Source: Oreohelix idahoensis (lineage: Eukaryota; Mollusca; Gastropoda; Stylommatophora; Oreohelicidae). From it: a stretch of DNA of 64,000 nt. Location of the stretch: the NCBI GenBank assembly GCA_024509875.1, contig JAMPIV010003421.1, positions 21,001 through 85,000 of the forward strand, written 5' to 3'. Below are positions 32,926-46,417 of this stretch, one piece after another. How positions within the stretch are numbered: position 1 is the stretch's first letter; each line of letters opens with the position of its first letter. Below the pieces are notes generated by a model. The model was not told the DNA's origin and did no database searches. It saw nothing but the letters and a program-made list of their open reading frames with translations. The position numbers and the translations under genes are program-made.

Positions 32926-34479
32926 CTACCTCTGGCGCTTCAGTCGAAATCTCTCGGATCGTTGGTGTTGCGCTTGATTATTTCTCAGCGGCGATGTTTT
33001 GGGCTCAGATTCTGTATTCGGTACAACTCGGCTGGGGACCCTCTTGGTCGTTATGTCCCCAGTTGTACGTTGTCGGGCTGGCAGTTGCTGTGGTCTAGAA
33101 GACTCGCACACCTGTGCCGCATCGCTGCCTGCCCGTGACGTCTGCCTGTCAGTGCTTGTAGCTGTCGAATCTGTAGGGGGATTGCTCCTGACGTGCTTGA
33201 CACTCGTTTTGCGTGGACGGTGGCCAACATTCCCCACTATCTGCTTTTGATGTGTCTCCTCCTCTGAACCTTGACTTGCACTCCCTCCTCTCTGCTTAAG
33301 ACGAGTTTCCTCCCCTAACCGACTACCAATCTTCTCGGCGCCCTTAGGGTGACAGTTGTCACGGTCATCTCTTGGCTTGCACCCGGAAGGAAACCTGGTT
33401 GTGGTAGCACGTCTCGGGAAAGAGCTCTTTGAGGGACAGGCGGCTATCAAATGTTCAGTTGACTTGCATCGAAAACATCTCTTCGGAAGCGGGCCTTGAG
33501 GGCACTTGGCTGCCATGTGGTCTGACAGGTCTCCACAATTGTAGCATCTTATCTTTCTGGGCTTCCTCTGTGCCATGGGTCGCTTCTTGCTGCCTTTGCA
33601 TTCTTGACCGCCAATGCCGCATACAATGACTGCTTCCATGCCCTGGACCGATGGTTTGCTGTCAAATTCGACTCGTTCATTCTTCGCCAGACTCCGGAAT
33701 CCCTTTCTGTAGATCTTGGTCTGATGTACGAATACATCAATACCTCCATCATCTGGCGTGATGAACCCCCATCCCCTGCTGACACTGTACCACTTGCAAA
33801 CTCCTTTTCGCCTTGTCGGTGCAGCTACACTGGTCGGTACTGTCAGCTCACTGCTTTCGTTAACAACAGCTTGACTCTCACATACCAGAACATGCACCTC
33901 CTCGTCGTGCTTTGGCTGCTTCCGCGGTTGGCTTGGTGCTTTTTTTCTCTGCACCTCCTCTTGTGCTGGCGAACTGGCCTCTGACATCTGTGCTATCTGG
34001 GACTTTAGGAGGGATAATTCTGCTCTAAGTGCCTCCTTCTCCTTCTGAACTTCTGCACTTGCTATCTGGACCAGTGTCTCAGGCTTTTTACTTTCACCAT
34101 AAACAGCATATTCCCAAGGGAAATTTCTGGTCATCTCACTGACTGGTGGTTGCTCGCTGTAGGCTTTTTTGACAATTTCCAGTAACTTCTCAGGGCTGGC
34201 CTTGGCTCCACCATGTATCCGTAATTCTCTAGATACCCATGGTGTAACGTTGTTCCATATCATGTCTAACTTGTCTTCTGCACAAAAAGGCGCCACCTTC
34301 CACGCGGCTTCCACATCTTTCACAAACTCTTGCCAAGTGGGACCCTCCTCTCCACTAAACAACCTTATCTCTGGCTCCTTCACGTACAATATCTTCGCAG
34401 GCGCATTAGCCATCTTGCTGCAGGAATGCACTGCTGGGTGTTTACAATATTTGTTCGTTTGCTGTTTGCTCAGTGTCAC
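32926..34479 (-). CDS. Gag-like protein fused to LIN28-like cold-shock domain and two CCHC knuckles (517 aa)
   Basis: This intact ORF may start at 34479, or more plausibly at Met23 (MANAPAKILYV). Residues about 35-135 look like a Gag capsid region (FSGEEGPTWQEFVKDVEAAW; MTRNFPWEYAVYGE). Residues about 138-165 are a predicted coiled coil. Residues 223-291 form a cold-shock domain with both RNA-binding motifs, KWYSVSRGWGFIT and DVFVHQTKI, and the GFRSL/VEF segment of LIN28-type domains. CCHC knuckles follow at C312-C315-H321-C326 (one residue longer than usual) and C335-C338-H343-C348. A basic, Ser/Thr-rich tail of about 165 residues ends the protein. The order CSD-CCHC-CCHC is that of LIN28, a host RNA-binding protein. 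The likely role is binding and packaging of the element's RNA; this is inferred. Confidence 0.9.
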   Translation of the reverse strand: MTLSKQQTNKYCKHPAVHSCSKMANAPAKILYVKEPEIRLFSGEEGPTWQEFVKDVEAAWKVAPFCAEDKLDMIWNNVTPWVSRELRIHGGAKASPEKLLEIVKKAYSEQPPVSEMTRNFPWEYAVYGESKKPETLVQIASAEVQKEKEALRAELSLLKSQIAQMSEASSPAQEEVQRKKAPSQPRKQPKHDEEVHVLVCESQAVVNESSELTVPTSVAAPTRRKGVCKWYSVSRGWGFITPDDGGIDVFVHQTKIYRKGFRSLAKNERVEFDSKPSVQGMEAVIVCGIGGQECKGSKKRPMAQRKPRKIRCYNCGDLSDHMAAKCPQGPLPKRCFRCKSTEHLIAACPSKSSFPRRATTTRFPSGCKPRDDRDNCHPKGAEKIGSRLGEETRLKQRGGSASQGSEEETHQKQIVGNVGHRPRKTSVKHVRSNPPTDSTATSTDRQTSRAGSDAAQVCESSRPQQLPARQRTTGDITTKRVPSRVVPNTESEPKTSPLRNNQAQHQRSERFRLKRQR

Positions 34480-34489
34480 TGTCTGCCTT

Positions 34490-34507
34490 ATCCTGTCGAC
34501 GACGCCA
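34490..34507 (-). promoter_or_regulatory. Primer-binding site, probably tRNA-Ser type
   Basis: The plus strand reads ATCCTGTCGACGACGCCA. This has the layout of a tRNA 3' end (T-stem CCTGT, acceptor CGACGAC, discriminator G, CCA) and resembles animal serine tRNAs. It lies two bases from the 5' LTR. The tRNA assignment is inference. Confidence 0.7.
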
Positions 34508-34509
34508 AT

Positions 34510-35134
34510 TGTGGTAGGGTGGGCGAGAAGATGATGATGATTATGGTTTGATCACTCTCCTGCTTACACTCGCACCGACCCGAACAACAATAAAACTCTT
34601 GATTCTAGAGGCAGGGGCTATATTTATTTTTATAACCCATTCAGTGACAAAGCAAACATTAAACAAATAAACTAGCGAACATAACAAAACAAAACTAAAC
34701 AAACACCCAACAGTGCCCGATGCTAATGTGTCATGTCTTTGTGTTCTTCTGTGTGGGTACACAGCGCGCCTCGTTTCGTCCTCTCTTGTCTGGACTGATA
34801 CTTTAAGAAGGCCCGCTGCTGGTTCGCTATCTCTTTTTATAGGCACTAGGCTAATCACTCAACTACTGCGCGCTGGGCGTATTAATCTTGGCTACTTAAA
34901 TATCACACGCGATTATCGCTTTAGGAATAGCGAAAACACAGATAAAACCTACCGCTATTATCAAATAACACAATTCTACACCACAACTTAATTTCAATGG
35001 ATTATTACGGCCTTTTCATCAATCTTCTTTATCTCGTCAGAATTTTTACATACTAGGCGCACTTCTAAAATATGGGCGATAAATCTGCCTAGAAACAGGT
35101 AGGGGGCGGGCGTCTCCTTTTCGGCCCCATCACA
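34510..35134 (-). repeat. 5' LTR (625 bp) of the LIN28-like element
   Basis: On the minus strand it starts TGTGATGGGG and ends CCACA. A TATA box (TATAAAAAG) lies at 34833-34841, and an AATAAA poly(A) signal lies at about 34623-34628. This gives a plausible U3-R-U5 layout. It matches 32251-32875 with two substitutions and no indel. Confidence 0.95.
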
Positions 35135-35330
35135 TAAAGGTAAAGGAAGTCACATAGCAGATACAGATACTGCCGTAAGGGAGTGAAGTGTGAAAGACTT
35201 CACTATACTAGGTCCAGCTTCGACAGGTGGAGTGACCAGTTCCCTTCCTCACTGCCCTTGCCTTCTCTAACTCAAGAGCAGATTCAGGCACTCATTTATA
35301 GCTGGGTTGACTGGAGCTAACATCTAAACA
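35135..35330 (-). mobile_element. tRNA-derived SINE, family B, diverged partial copy
   Basis: It begins with the tail motif AAGGTAAAGGAA shared with the copies at 63298 and 63884. It ends with GGCACTCATTTATAGCTGGGTTGACTGG, matching GGTACCCATTTGGGGCTGGGTCGAC of the 63.3-kb copy. The tRNA head is not preserved. The LIN28-like element lies exactly in its tail. Confidence 0.55.
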
Positions 35331-35366
35331 ATTCACTCATAAATTAAAACTGAGAATCATCAAATG

Positions 35367-37661
<2,295 letters not shown>

Positions 37662-38255
37662 AGTGCCCCCTTTTTTAAAGTGCGTGAAACACGAACTAAA
37701 TGACAGTAATTTATCTTTTCCATCAATGTCCATTACATGTCCTAGAACATCCTATAATCATAATACAAATTTGTTTCCAACTTCTGTCAGTACTTAGCTA
37801 TTGGGAGGATTGGTTACTATCATTCAAATGAACACCCTCCCTTGGTACAAATGCAAGCTAGTAACTGACTGTCTGTAGCTTCTTATCTCAGATTAAAGAG
37901 CTACTCCTGAAAAAAATTAACCCTTAAAAAAAAATTTTCTGACTTTTACAACAATAGTCGTCAGATTTGTCAAACAAAAACTCAGCAGTGGTACCATCAA
38001 CCTTTACCAGCTGTCTCATGTGTAGCATGAACAATAAATGTAACTTAATATTTATGATTGCTGTGGAGTAAAACGCTGTTCAGACTTCCTCCCAAAAGAA
38101 ATAGTTCGTTATGTCTAGGGATATCGATTCCTATAATCTGCCGAACACTAAACTCTAAGAATCAAGATAGAATCTTGTGAGATATTCATCCTCGGATCGA
38201 GCACATATTAAATGTCGTACTAGATGGGTTCTAGAATCCCGGACGAGCCACCAAT
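37662..38255. other. Interior of the short LTR element with primer site and purine tract
   Basis: The primer site at 38235-38253 reads AATCCCGGACGAGCCACCA on the plus strand. This is like tRNA-Pro except for A instead of C before CCA. The purine tract at 37662-37676 reads AAAAAAGGGGGCACT on the minus strand. No open frame of note lies between them. Confidence 0.85.
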
Positions 38256-40487
<2,232 letters not shown>

Positions 40488-40509
40488 TTTATTACTGTAA
40501 CCTGTAGAC

Positions 40510-40893
40510 ACGTGGACAAAGTACAAGCAATTAAAAGAAAGAATTGAGGCCCTTGAGATGGCTATATTTAGAAGAATGGGGCATGTCCCATGTAAAGAGA
40601 CGAAAACAAATAAAGAGATCATAAGAATGAAAAGAGAATTAATGAAGGAGATCAAAATTAGATAGCTAAAATATTTTGGCCATGTAAAAAGACAAACACC
40701 GGACACTGAAAACCATAAAAGAAGAACGAGCTGAAGACAAACGTGCATGAGAAAGGCAACGCTATAAGTGGACAGATAACATCATGGGATGGACAGGAAA
40801 TATTTTACCGGAGTGCACCATCAAGACAAGAGACAGAAGACGTTTGAGATCCATTGCAGCAGACCTTCGATGTGGAGATGGCATCTGGTGATT
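40510..40893 (+). pseudogene. RTE-like LINE C-terminal remnant
   Basis: Split frames read IEALEMAIFRRM, then ELMKEIKIR and KYFGHVKR. They continue with KWTDNIMGWTGN and RRRLRSIAADLRCGDGIW followed by TGA near 40891. This is the usual end of one RTE-like LINE group. Several stops and frameshifts are present. It is the opposite strand to the large RTE-like element at 42-45 kb and a different subfamily. Confidence 0.7.
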
Positions 40894-41260
40894 GTGGAAC
40901 TGGAGCGTCATGCTATCATGTCTCAAACTCTGCACTTTTGCCACGAAAGACCAGAGCTCAGACCGCTCTGCCATTCGAAAGCTTATTTAAATCCAACAGT
41001 GAGTCAATTACTTGCATTATTATTCATTGAAATGTCGTATTACAACAGTCCACGTCTGGTAAGCCATTAGATTTATACTTTCAGCAATAATTACATTTTT
41101 TGTTAAACTGCTTTCTGCTAATTATGTATATGACATTTCGATGTTAACTAGCTATGCTCTCTTGAACAATACAAGACGCTTTGGCATCCTTTAATGCCTC
41201 AATTGATGTAATTGATCTGCAGATATAACTGTCATTCATCACTAAAGTTGTTTCCGCGAA

Positions 41261-41361
41261 TCTTCTTCTTCCTCGTTCGTCCTGAAAAGGACGTTGGTTG
41301 CGTTGTGTCCATTTGCAGCGAAGCTGCGATATTTGCGCCTTTCGGCCGACACATCCAACTT
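41261..41361 (-). repeat. Second copy of the 103-bp retroposed unit
   Basis: It matches 25526-25626 with five mismatches, and its minus-strand end is GAACGAGGAAGAAGAAG. Flanking bases show no match to LINE-B. No TSD was found here. Confidence 0.8.
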
Positions 41362-41477
41362 TAGCACGGCATTTTTTGGGACCGAGTTTGCCTTCGATCC
41401 CTACTCACTCAGTCACACTGCAGTGATGCAGTCTGTTTCCAGGACCACCACTTGGAGGTGGAGTAGGGTCTTGGTCA

Positions 41478-41542
41478 GCTCTGGGTCGCTTACCCTGACG
41501 CAAGCAGTCAAGCTATGGGTCGCTAACCCTGACGCAAGCATA
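41478..41542. repeat. Short tandem duplication
   Basis: GGGTCGCTAACCCTGACGCAAGCA occurs twice with one base changed (41484-41507 and 41517-41540). Confidence 0.7.
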
Positions 41543-41904
41543 TGTTGAGTTCGGCAATAAAAGCAGAGAACGTCTCTAGAACAATAAAATACTAATTTTC
41601 CATGAAAAAAAAACAACATAGAAACAAGGATGTCACATACACACATCATCATCATTTTCTTTTAAGCTGCTTACGGAGCACAAAGCCACAACTCTAACTG
41701 GTCCACTTGCAGGAAGCCTGTGTGTCAAGCATTCACAAACTTTTGCAGCAGTGGTTTCTGTGGCTATGTGTTTGACATGATAAGGTTGCTAGCACCATGC
41801 ACAATGTCAAATTAGTCGCTTTGTACGTCAGGGCCTGACGGTGCAGTTGTAGCCTTATTATTTCCTTTTCTCTTCGGAGATCCCGGGAACCACACGGAGC
41901 ACAC

Positions 41905-41936
41905 ACAAACACACACACAAACACACACACACACAC
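41905..41936. repeat. (CA)n microsatellite
   Basis: An AC dinucleotide tract of about 32 bp with single interruptions. Confidence 0.85.
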
Positions 41937-41991
41937 GAATGGATTTAGGCGGAAAAGCGCAGAGTGGCAACACTAGAAATGAAAATATGCT

Positions 41992-44900
41992 TACTTACTT
42001 ACTTAGTCGTTCCCCTTCTACCGTGAGGTGTAGAGGTTTGGAAGAGAGAGCGCCAGACCATTCTATCAGCTGTCTTCTTCCTGGTCTGGTTCCATTCTAG
42101 TCCTCGGTCCTTCAAAGATTGTCTAATGTTGTCCTCCCAGCGGACTCTGGGTCGTCCTGGAGGTCTGGATCCCTGGCTCTTTGTTTTCCCATGCTTGTCG
42201 TGGTAGCCGATCTTCTCCCATTCTGCAGACATGGCCAAACCATCTTAGTTGGGACTGTTCTATTTGGGTCTGCAGCGGATGGGATTTTAGGCCTTGACGG
42301 ATCGTCTGGTTGCGGACCATGTCTCTTCTTGTTACTTCAACCACTTTCCTCAGATACCTCATTTCTGAGGTTTGGATCTGGCTTTTGTGGGTTGTAGTCA
42401 TTGCCCACGACTCGCATCCATATGTCAAGACTGGGACATAGGTGGAGCGGTATACAGCCATCTTCGTTTTCTTACCAACCTCTTTCTTGCTGAGGAATCC
42501 TCGATTTATGGCCTGAAAAAGTCTCCCAGCCGCTGCTTTTCGAGTGGCCAACTCTTCTTTGATGCCTCCCTTTCGGTCTATAATAGCTCCGAGATATTTA
42601 AAGTGGTCGACCTGCTCCAGGACCTGTTCTCCCAACTTAATCTGATGTTTTCTTTCTTCTCGTGATATCACCATGGATTTTGTTTTAGAGCTGCTTATGA
42701 CCATCCCTCTCTTCTCCAGCTCTTCCTTCCAGACTTGCAGGTTGGATTGGAGATGTGCCTCTGATTTAGCAATCAGGGCAACATCATCAGCAAATGCCAG
42801 CTCCGAAATATAGACCTGTCTCATCTTCCAGTACCCCACTGAATACTTTTTTGTTCTCTCCTTACATGCCTTGATGACATCGTCCATAAGGAGTATGAAG
42901 AGGTAAGGTGATAGGATATCCCCTTGTCTTATACGTGTGGTGGTCCTGAACTCTTTTGACTTATGGCTTGCTGTCCTCAGAAAATTTCTGCAAGATTTGT
43001 AGAAGGTCTGTATAGCATGAATCAGAGGTGCTGAAATGTTCTTCCTTGTCAAATAGTCCCAAAGTTTGCTCCAGGGGACCCTGTCAAACGCCTTTTCCAC
43101 ATCTATGAAACAAAGATGGATCTCACTCTTATACTCAAGGGCCTTTTCACTCAGCTGTCTGAGTGTGAAGATTAGGTCTTGAGTACTTCGGTTTGCTCGG
43201 AATCCGCACTGGACCTCATCCAATTGTGGCTCAGCTAGGCGTCGGAGTCTCTGCTCTAGGATTCTAGAGTACATTTTACCAGGGACACTGAGAAGGGATA
43301 TGCCTCTATGGTTTCCACATTGTCGATTGTCACCCTTTTTGAAAATTGGTGTTATGATGGCAATCTCCCAATCCTTTGGTATGGTCTTGTTGCACCATGC
43401 TGCCTGTAGGACCTTTAAGAGTAATAGGTCGCCTGATGCTCCCATGTACTTAACCATTTCTGGTGTTATACCATCATGCCCTGCTGCTTTGCCCATCTTG
43501 ATTTTCTCTAGTGCTGCCCTCAGTTCTTCCATCTTTATGTCATCTTCACCATCATTGGTTTCCTCTTCTGTGTCAGTGGTTATCATTTCTGATGCTTCAT
43601 CATGCTCACCATCCAGGAGTTCTGAGAAATATTCTTTCCATCTTTCCATTACTTCCTTCGGGGCAGTAAGCAATTTGCCTTGCTTGTCCTTTATAAATTT
43701 GAGAGGGCATTGTTTTTCTTTCCTCATGTTCTTTAGGGTCTTATAGAACAATTTCTGGTTTTCTTGTGCATCTTTTTCTAGCTTTTCTCCAAATTCTTCC
43801 CAGGACTTCTGTTTTGCTGCTAGCACTTTGTTCTTTGCTTCTGTTCTGAGTGTCACATATTCTCTATATTTTTCCATTTGTCCTGTTGTGTTTTTAGCTC
43901 CTAAGTATTGTTTCCATGCCATTTTCTTCTCTCTTATTTTCTCTTTGACTTCCTCTGTCCACCAAGGTGTCCTCTTTCTCTGGTTCCCAAGTCGGACTTC
44001 ACCGCATGCTTCTGCAGCAGCTGTCTTTATGATATCCTTGAATTTATTCCAGAGGGTTTCCAAGTCATCAGGTCGTTCTTCTGTGTTGCTCACTGCTGTA
44101 GCAATAAGCCCCTGATATCTGGTCTTAATTTCTGGCTCTCTCAGCTTGTAGGTCCTAATGCTTATTTCTCCTGCTCGTTTACTTGGTTTCTTGCGTGATG
44201 TTGGGCAGTTCCTAGGCTGAGCAACTCTTTCAGTTGTTCGTTTGATTGTTAGCAGGTAGTGATCACTTCCAATCTCTGGCCCCCTCCAGACTCTTGCATC
44301 TCGTACATATCTGAATGAGCTTCTCCGAACAATGGCATAGTCGATCACTGACTTCTCATTCTTGGTTGGTTCACATCTAGTGTATGCATGTATGCGCTTA
44401 TGGGGGAACTTTGTGTTTGTAATGATCAGATTCTGCTCAGTGCAGAATCTAAGGAGTCGCTTTCCATTGTCATTGAGAGTATCTTCTCCATATCTTCCGA
44501 TAACTCCACCCCATCTAGCATGGTCATTTCCAACTCTGGCATTAAAATCTCCGAGCATAATAACTTCATCTAGGCAGTCATCCACTGTCCTTTGAAGCAG
44601 CTCGAAGAATTCCTCCTTGACCTCTGCTCTCTCATCCTCATTTGGCCCATACACTATGACCAGGTTGACTATGGTTTCTCCTTCTTTTAGTTTTACAACC
44701 ATAATGCGCTCCGAGACAAAGTTCCATCCCTTGATACTATCTTTTTGATTTTGGGCCACAATGCAACCCACGCTCCCTTTAGCTCTTTCAGATATGGGTA
44801 CACCACTGTAGAGCAACGTGTTGCCATCGAGATCCATGACTCCTTGTCCTTTTTTTCTTCGTTTCCGTTATAGCCAGGATTTCTAGTTTTGCTTTCCTCA

Positions 44901-45163
44901 TCTCTTCCACCAGCTCCTCTTCCTTCCCATTTATACTTCTTGTGTTCCAAGTTCCATAAGTCGTAGTCCGTAGTCCGTTCCAGTTCGTCGCCTTTAGAAT
45001 CAGTCCGGTTTTCTCTCTTGTAGTTCGCGTAATCATGATTTAAAGCAAACAGATGATTGGCCTGTTGTGCCTTTGCATGGTGGAGGGGCTGCCTCCTTAC
45101 GGCCTCCATGCAGGCCGCCCTCCTCCTTTTTCATCCGGGCTTGGGACCGGCATTGGCGGAGTT
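41992..45163 (-). mobile_element. Nearly full-length RTE-like LINE (3172 bp), 16-bp TSD
   Basis: GAAATGAAAATATGCT flanks it exactly at 41976-41991 and 45164-45179. On the minus strand a GC-rich 5' end with GGTCCCAAGCCCGGATGAAA precedes the endonuclease and RT frames. The 3' end is a short (TAAG)n tail, as is usual for RTE elements. Length and layout are those of a complete element. Only two or three frameshifts are seen, near T-runs. Confidence 0.9.
42123..44837 (-). CDS. RTE-like endonuclease-reverse transcriptase (904 codons of the frame)
   Basis: The frame holds the endonuclease from about its second quarter (VYGPNEDERAEVK; GDFNARVGNDH; VIDYAIVRR; GSDHYLL). A linker with RTPWWTEEVKEKI follows. 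RT comes next with GKAAGHDGITPEMVKY, CGNHRGISLLSVPGK, CFIDVEKAFDRVPW (around residue 580), RQGDILSPYLFILLM, FADDVALIA (around 682), FKYLGAIID and LTYGCESWAM. The endonuclease N-terminus (YGTWNTRSINGKEEELVEE with AITETKKK) lies in frame 44788-45036, shifted at the T-run at 44851-44858. The C-terminus (PPGRPRVRWEDNI) lies in frame 41999-42238. Catalytic residues look intact, so the copy is young or nearly functional. It is the source type for truncated RTE pieces. Confidence 0.9.
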   Translation of the reverse strand: MDLDGNTLLYSGVPISERAKGSVGCIVAQNQKDSIKGWNFVSERIMVVKLKEGETIVNLVIVYGPNEDERAEVKEEFFELLQRTVDDCLDEVIMLGDFNARVGNDHARWGGVIGRYGEDTLNDNGKRLLRFCTEQNLIITNTKFPHKRIHAYTRCEPTKNEKSVIDYAIVRRSSFRYVRDARVWRGPEIGSDHYLLTIKRTTERVAQPRNCPTSRKKPSKRAGEISIRTYKLREPEIKTRYQGLIATAVSNTEERPDDLETLWNKFKDIIKTAAAEACGEVRLGNQRKRTPWWTEEVKEKIREKKMAWKQYLGAKNTTGQMEKYREYVTLRTEAKNKVLAAKQKSWEEFGEKLEKDAQENQKLFYKTLKNMRKEKQCPLKFIKDKQGKLLTAPKEVMERWKEYFSELLDGEHDEASEMITTDTEEETNDGEDDIKMEELRAALEKIKMGKAAGHDGITPEMVKYMGASGDLLLLKVLQAAWCNKTIPKDWEIAIITPIFKKGDNRQCGNHRGISLLSVPGKMYSRILEQRLRRLAEPQLDEVQCGFRANRSTQDLIFTLRQLSEKALEYKSEIHLCFIDVEKAFDRVPWSKLWDYLTRKNISAPLIHAIQTFYKSCRNFLRTASHKSKEFRTTTRIRQGDILSPYLFILLMDDVIKACKERTKKYSVGYWKMRQVYISELAFADDVALIAKSEAHLQSNLQVWKEELEKRGMVISSSKTKSMVISREERKHQIKLGEQVLEQVDHFKYLGAIIDRKGGIKEELATRKAAAGRLFQAINRGFLSKKEVGKKTKMAVYRSTYVPVLTYGCESWAMTTTHKSQIQTSEMRYLRKVVEVTRRDMVRNQTIRQGLKSHPLQTQIEQSQLRWFGHVCRMGEDRLPRQAWENKEPGIQTSRTTQSPLGGQH

Positions 45164-45179
45164 GAAATGAAAATATGCT

Positions 45180-46194
45180 CCCGTATTAATTATCGTTATC
45201 GGTCTGGGTCAGCTGGTGACGAATCAGTTCCGGGGTCCGCTGTGCCGTGCTGACAACTAAGTCGGCAGCCACGTCGCTCTAAACAATGGCCTTTTATGAA
45301 GGTGAGCTGGGCAAGCAGAAGAAGATCACCTAAGGGGTCGTACGCATATGACGTCACGCAGTGAGGGAGTTAGGGGGGTCTAACATTTTGTGACGAAGTA
45401 TGACGATGGGGGAGGGAGAGGGTTGCAAAAAATGTGACGTCACACAAAAATAGGAGTGAGATTTTTAAACCTAAGTACTCAAATTCTGCTTTTACCGCAG
45501 TAGTTAACAAATGCCTCTTGGACGACTTATATTACATTATAATCTCAGCTGAAATAACGGATAATTGTTGTAACCAGGGATGTGAACTCGGAGTCGGGGA
45601 ATCGTATTCGTTGAGTCTGTAGTTTTTTGGTGGAGTTGGAGTAGGGTGTTTTTTGGTGAGTCGGAGTCGGTAAAAACGTCTACGAGACGTCCTTTCAGTC
45701 CCAAGCAAAAAATTGGGTTTGGTCCAAACAAAAATGGCCACCCCAGTGCTTTTTTATTGTTGTTGTTTGGTAACAATTTTTTTAAATGTTCATATGCATA
45801 AATACACGAGGTATGTAAAAGAAAGTACTTCCTGTCAGAAATTACGTTTTGGGTTGTTAAAATTAGAAAGCAGCTCTAGAAATGAGCGAAAGATACGAAA
45901 GCCGATTTAACGTTGATTGGGCCAAATGGGTCTAGAAGGAAGTACGATATATCGGCTTTTGGGACTTAAAGAGGCAGATCCACGATTGATCCATGTAAAG
46001 GACTGGGGAGGAAGGGAAGGCGCTAAAACAATTGAAATAACACTTCAAAGTAGTTGTTTATTATTATTTTTTTTTCGTACGCCCGCTTATACTCGAGGTG
46101 AAATCTCAGGTTATTATTAATGTCTAACCTGACATTGATTTTACGTGAGTAACCCTTTTTTCTTGTTCAGAGACAGGTGTCCCTCGCCATTCAT
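45180..46194. repeat. No gene; GGAGTCGG-rich hAT-like terminal fragment at about 45568-45672
   Basis: CAGGGATGTGAACTCGGAGT and further GTCGG/GGAGTTGG repeats resemble one end of a hAT-type MITE. No matching right end or TSD was found. The rest of the stretch shows nothing clear. Confidence 0.3.
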
Positions 46195-46417
46195 GCAGAT
46201 ACTCGCCGATTTCGGAGGTACCCATTAGAGCTGGGTCGGCTCAGGAGCCGCCAATCCCTGGCCGACGACACTCCTTCAAATGTCCTCGACAGGTCTCGAG
46301 TTAATCCAGTCCAATTCCCGGTCGACGAAAAATCCTCAAATGCCGTCGCCCGGGTTTGGTCCTGGATCACCCGGTCGCCAGAGCGGTATGGTAACCACTA
46401 CGCTAGCGCGGCTCCCG
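46195..46417 (-). mobile_element. tRNA-derived SINE, family B copy
   Basis: On the minus strand GGGAGCCGCGCTAGCGTAGT opens a tRNA-like head (A-box-like TAGCGTAGTGGTTA). It ends near CCCAGCTCTAATGGGTACC, the same block as CCCAAATGGGTACC in the 63.3-kb copy. The 3' part with the GGTAAAGG tail is missing. Confidence 0.65.

Larger units (their letters stand above)
32251..35134 (-). mobile_element. LTR retrotransposon with LIN28-like Gag fusion (2884 bp), non-autonomous
   Basis: Two 625-bp direct repeats (TG...CA) differ at only two bases that I can find. TAAA (or ATAAA) lies directly outside each end. A purine tract and a tRNA-like primer site put the element on the minus strand. The 1634-bp interior is filled by one ORF of 517 codons with no protease, RT or integrase. 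It must therefore borrow pol functions. The near-identical LTRs and intact ORF mean that it inserted recently, into the tail of an older SINE (35135-35330). Confidence 0.95.

Noticed and set aside
43300..44198. Plus-strand frames of 95-148 codons opposite the RTE-like ORF.
   Set aside because: They are antisense shadows of the RT/endonuclease frame.
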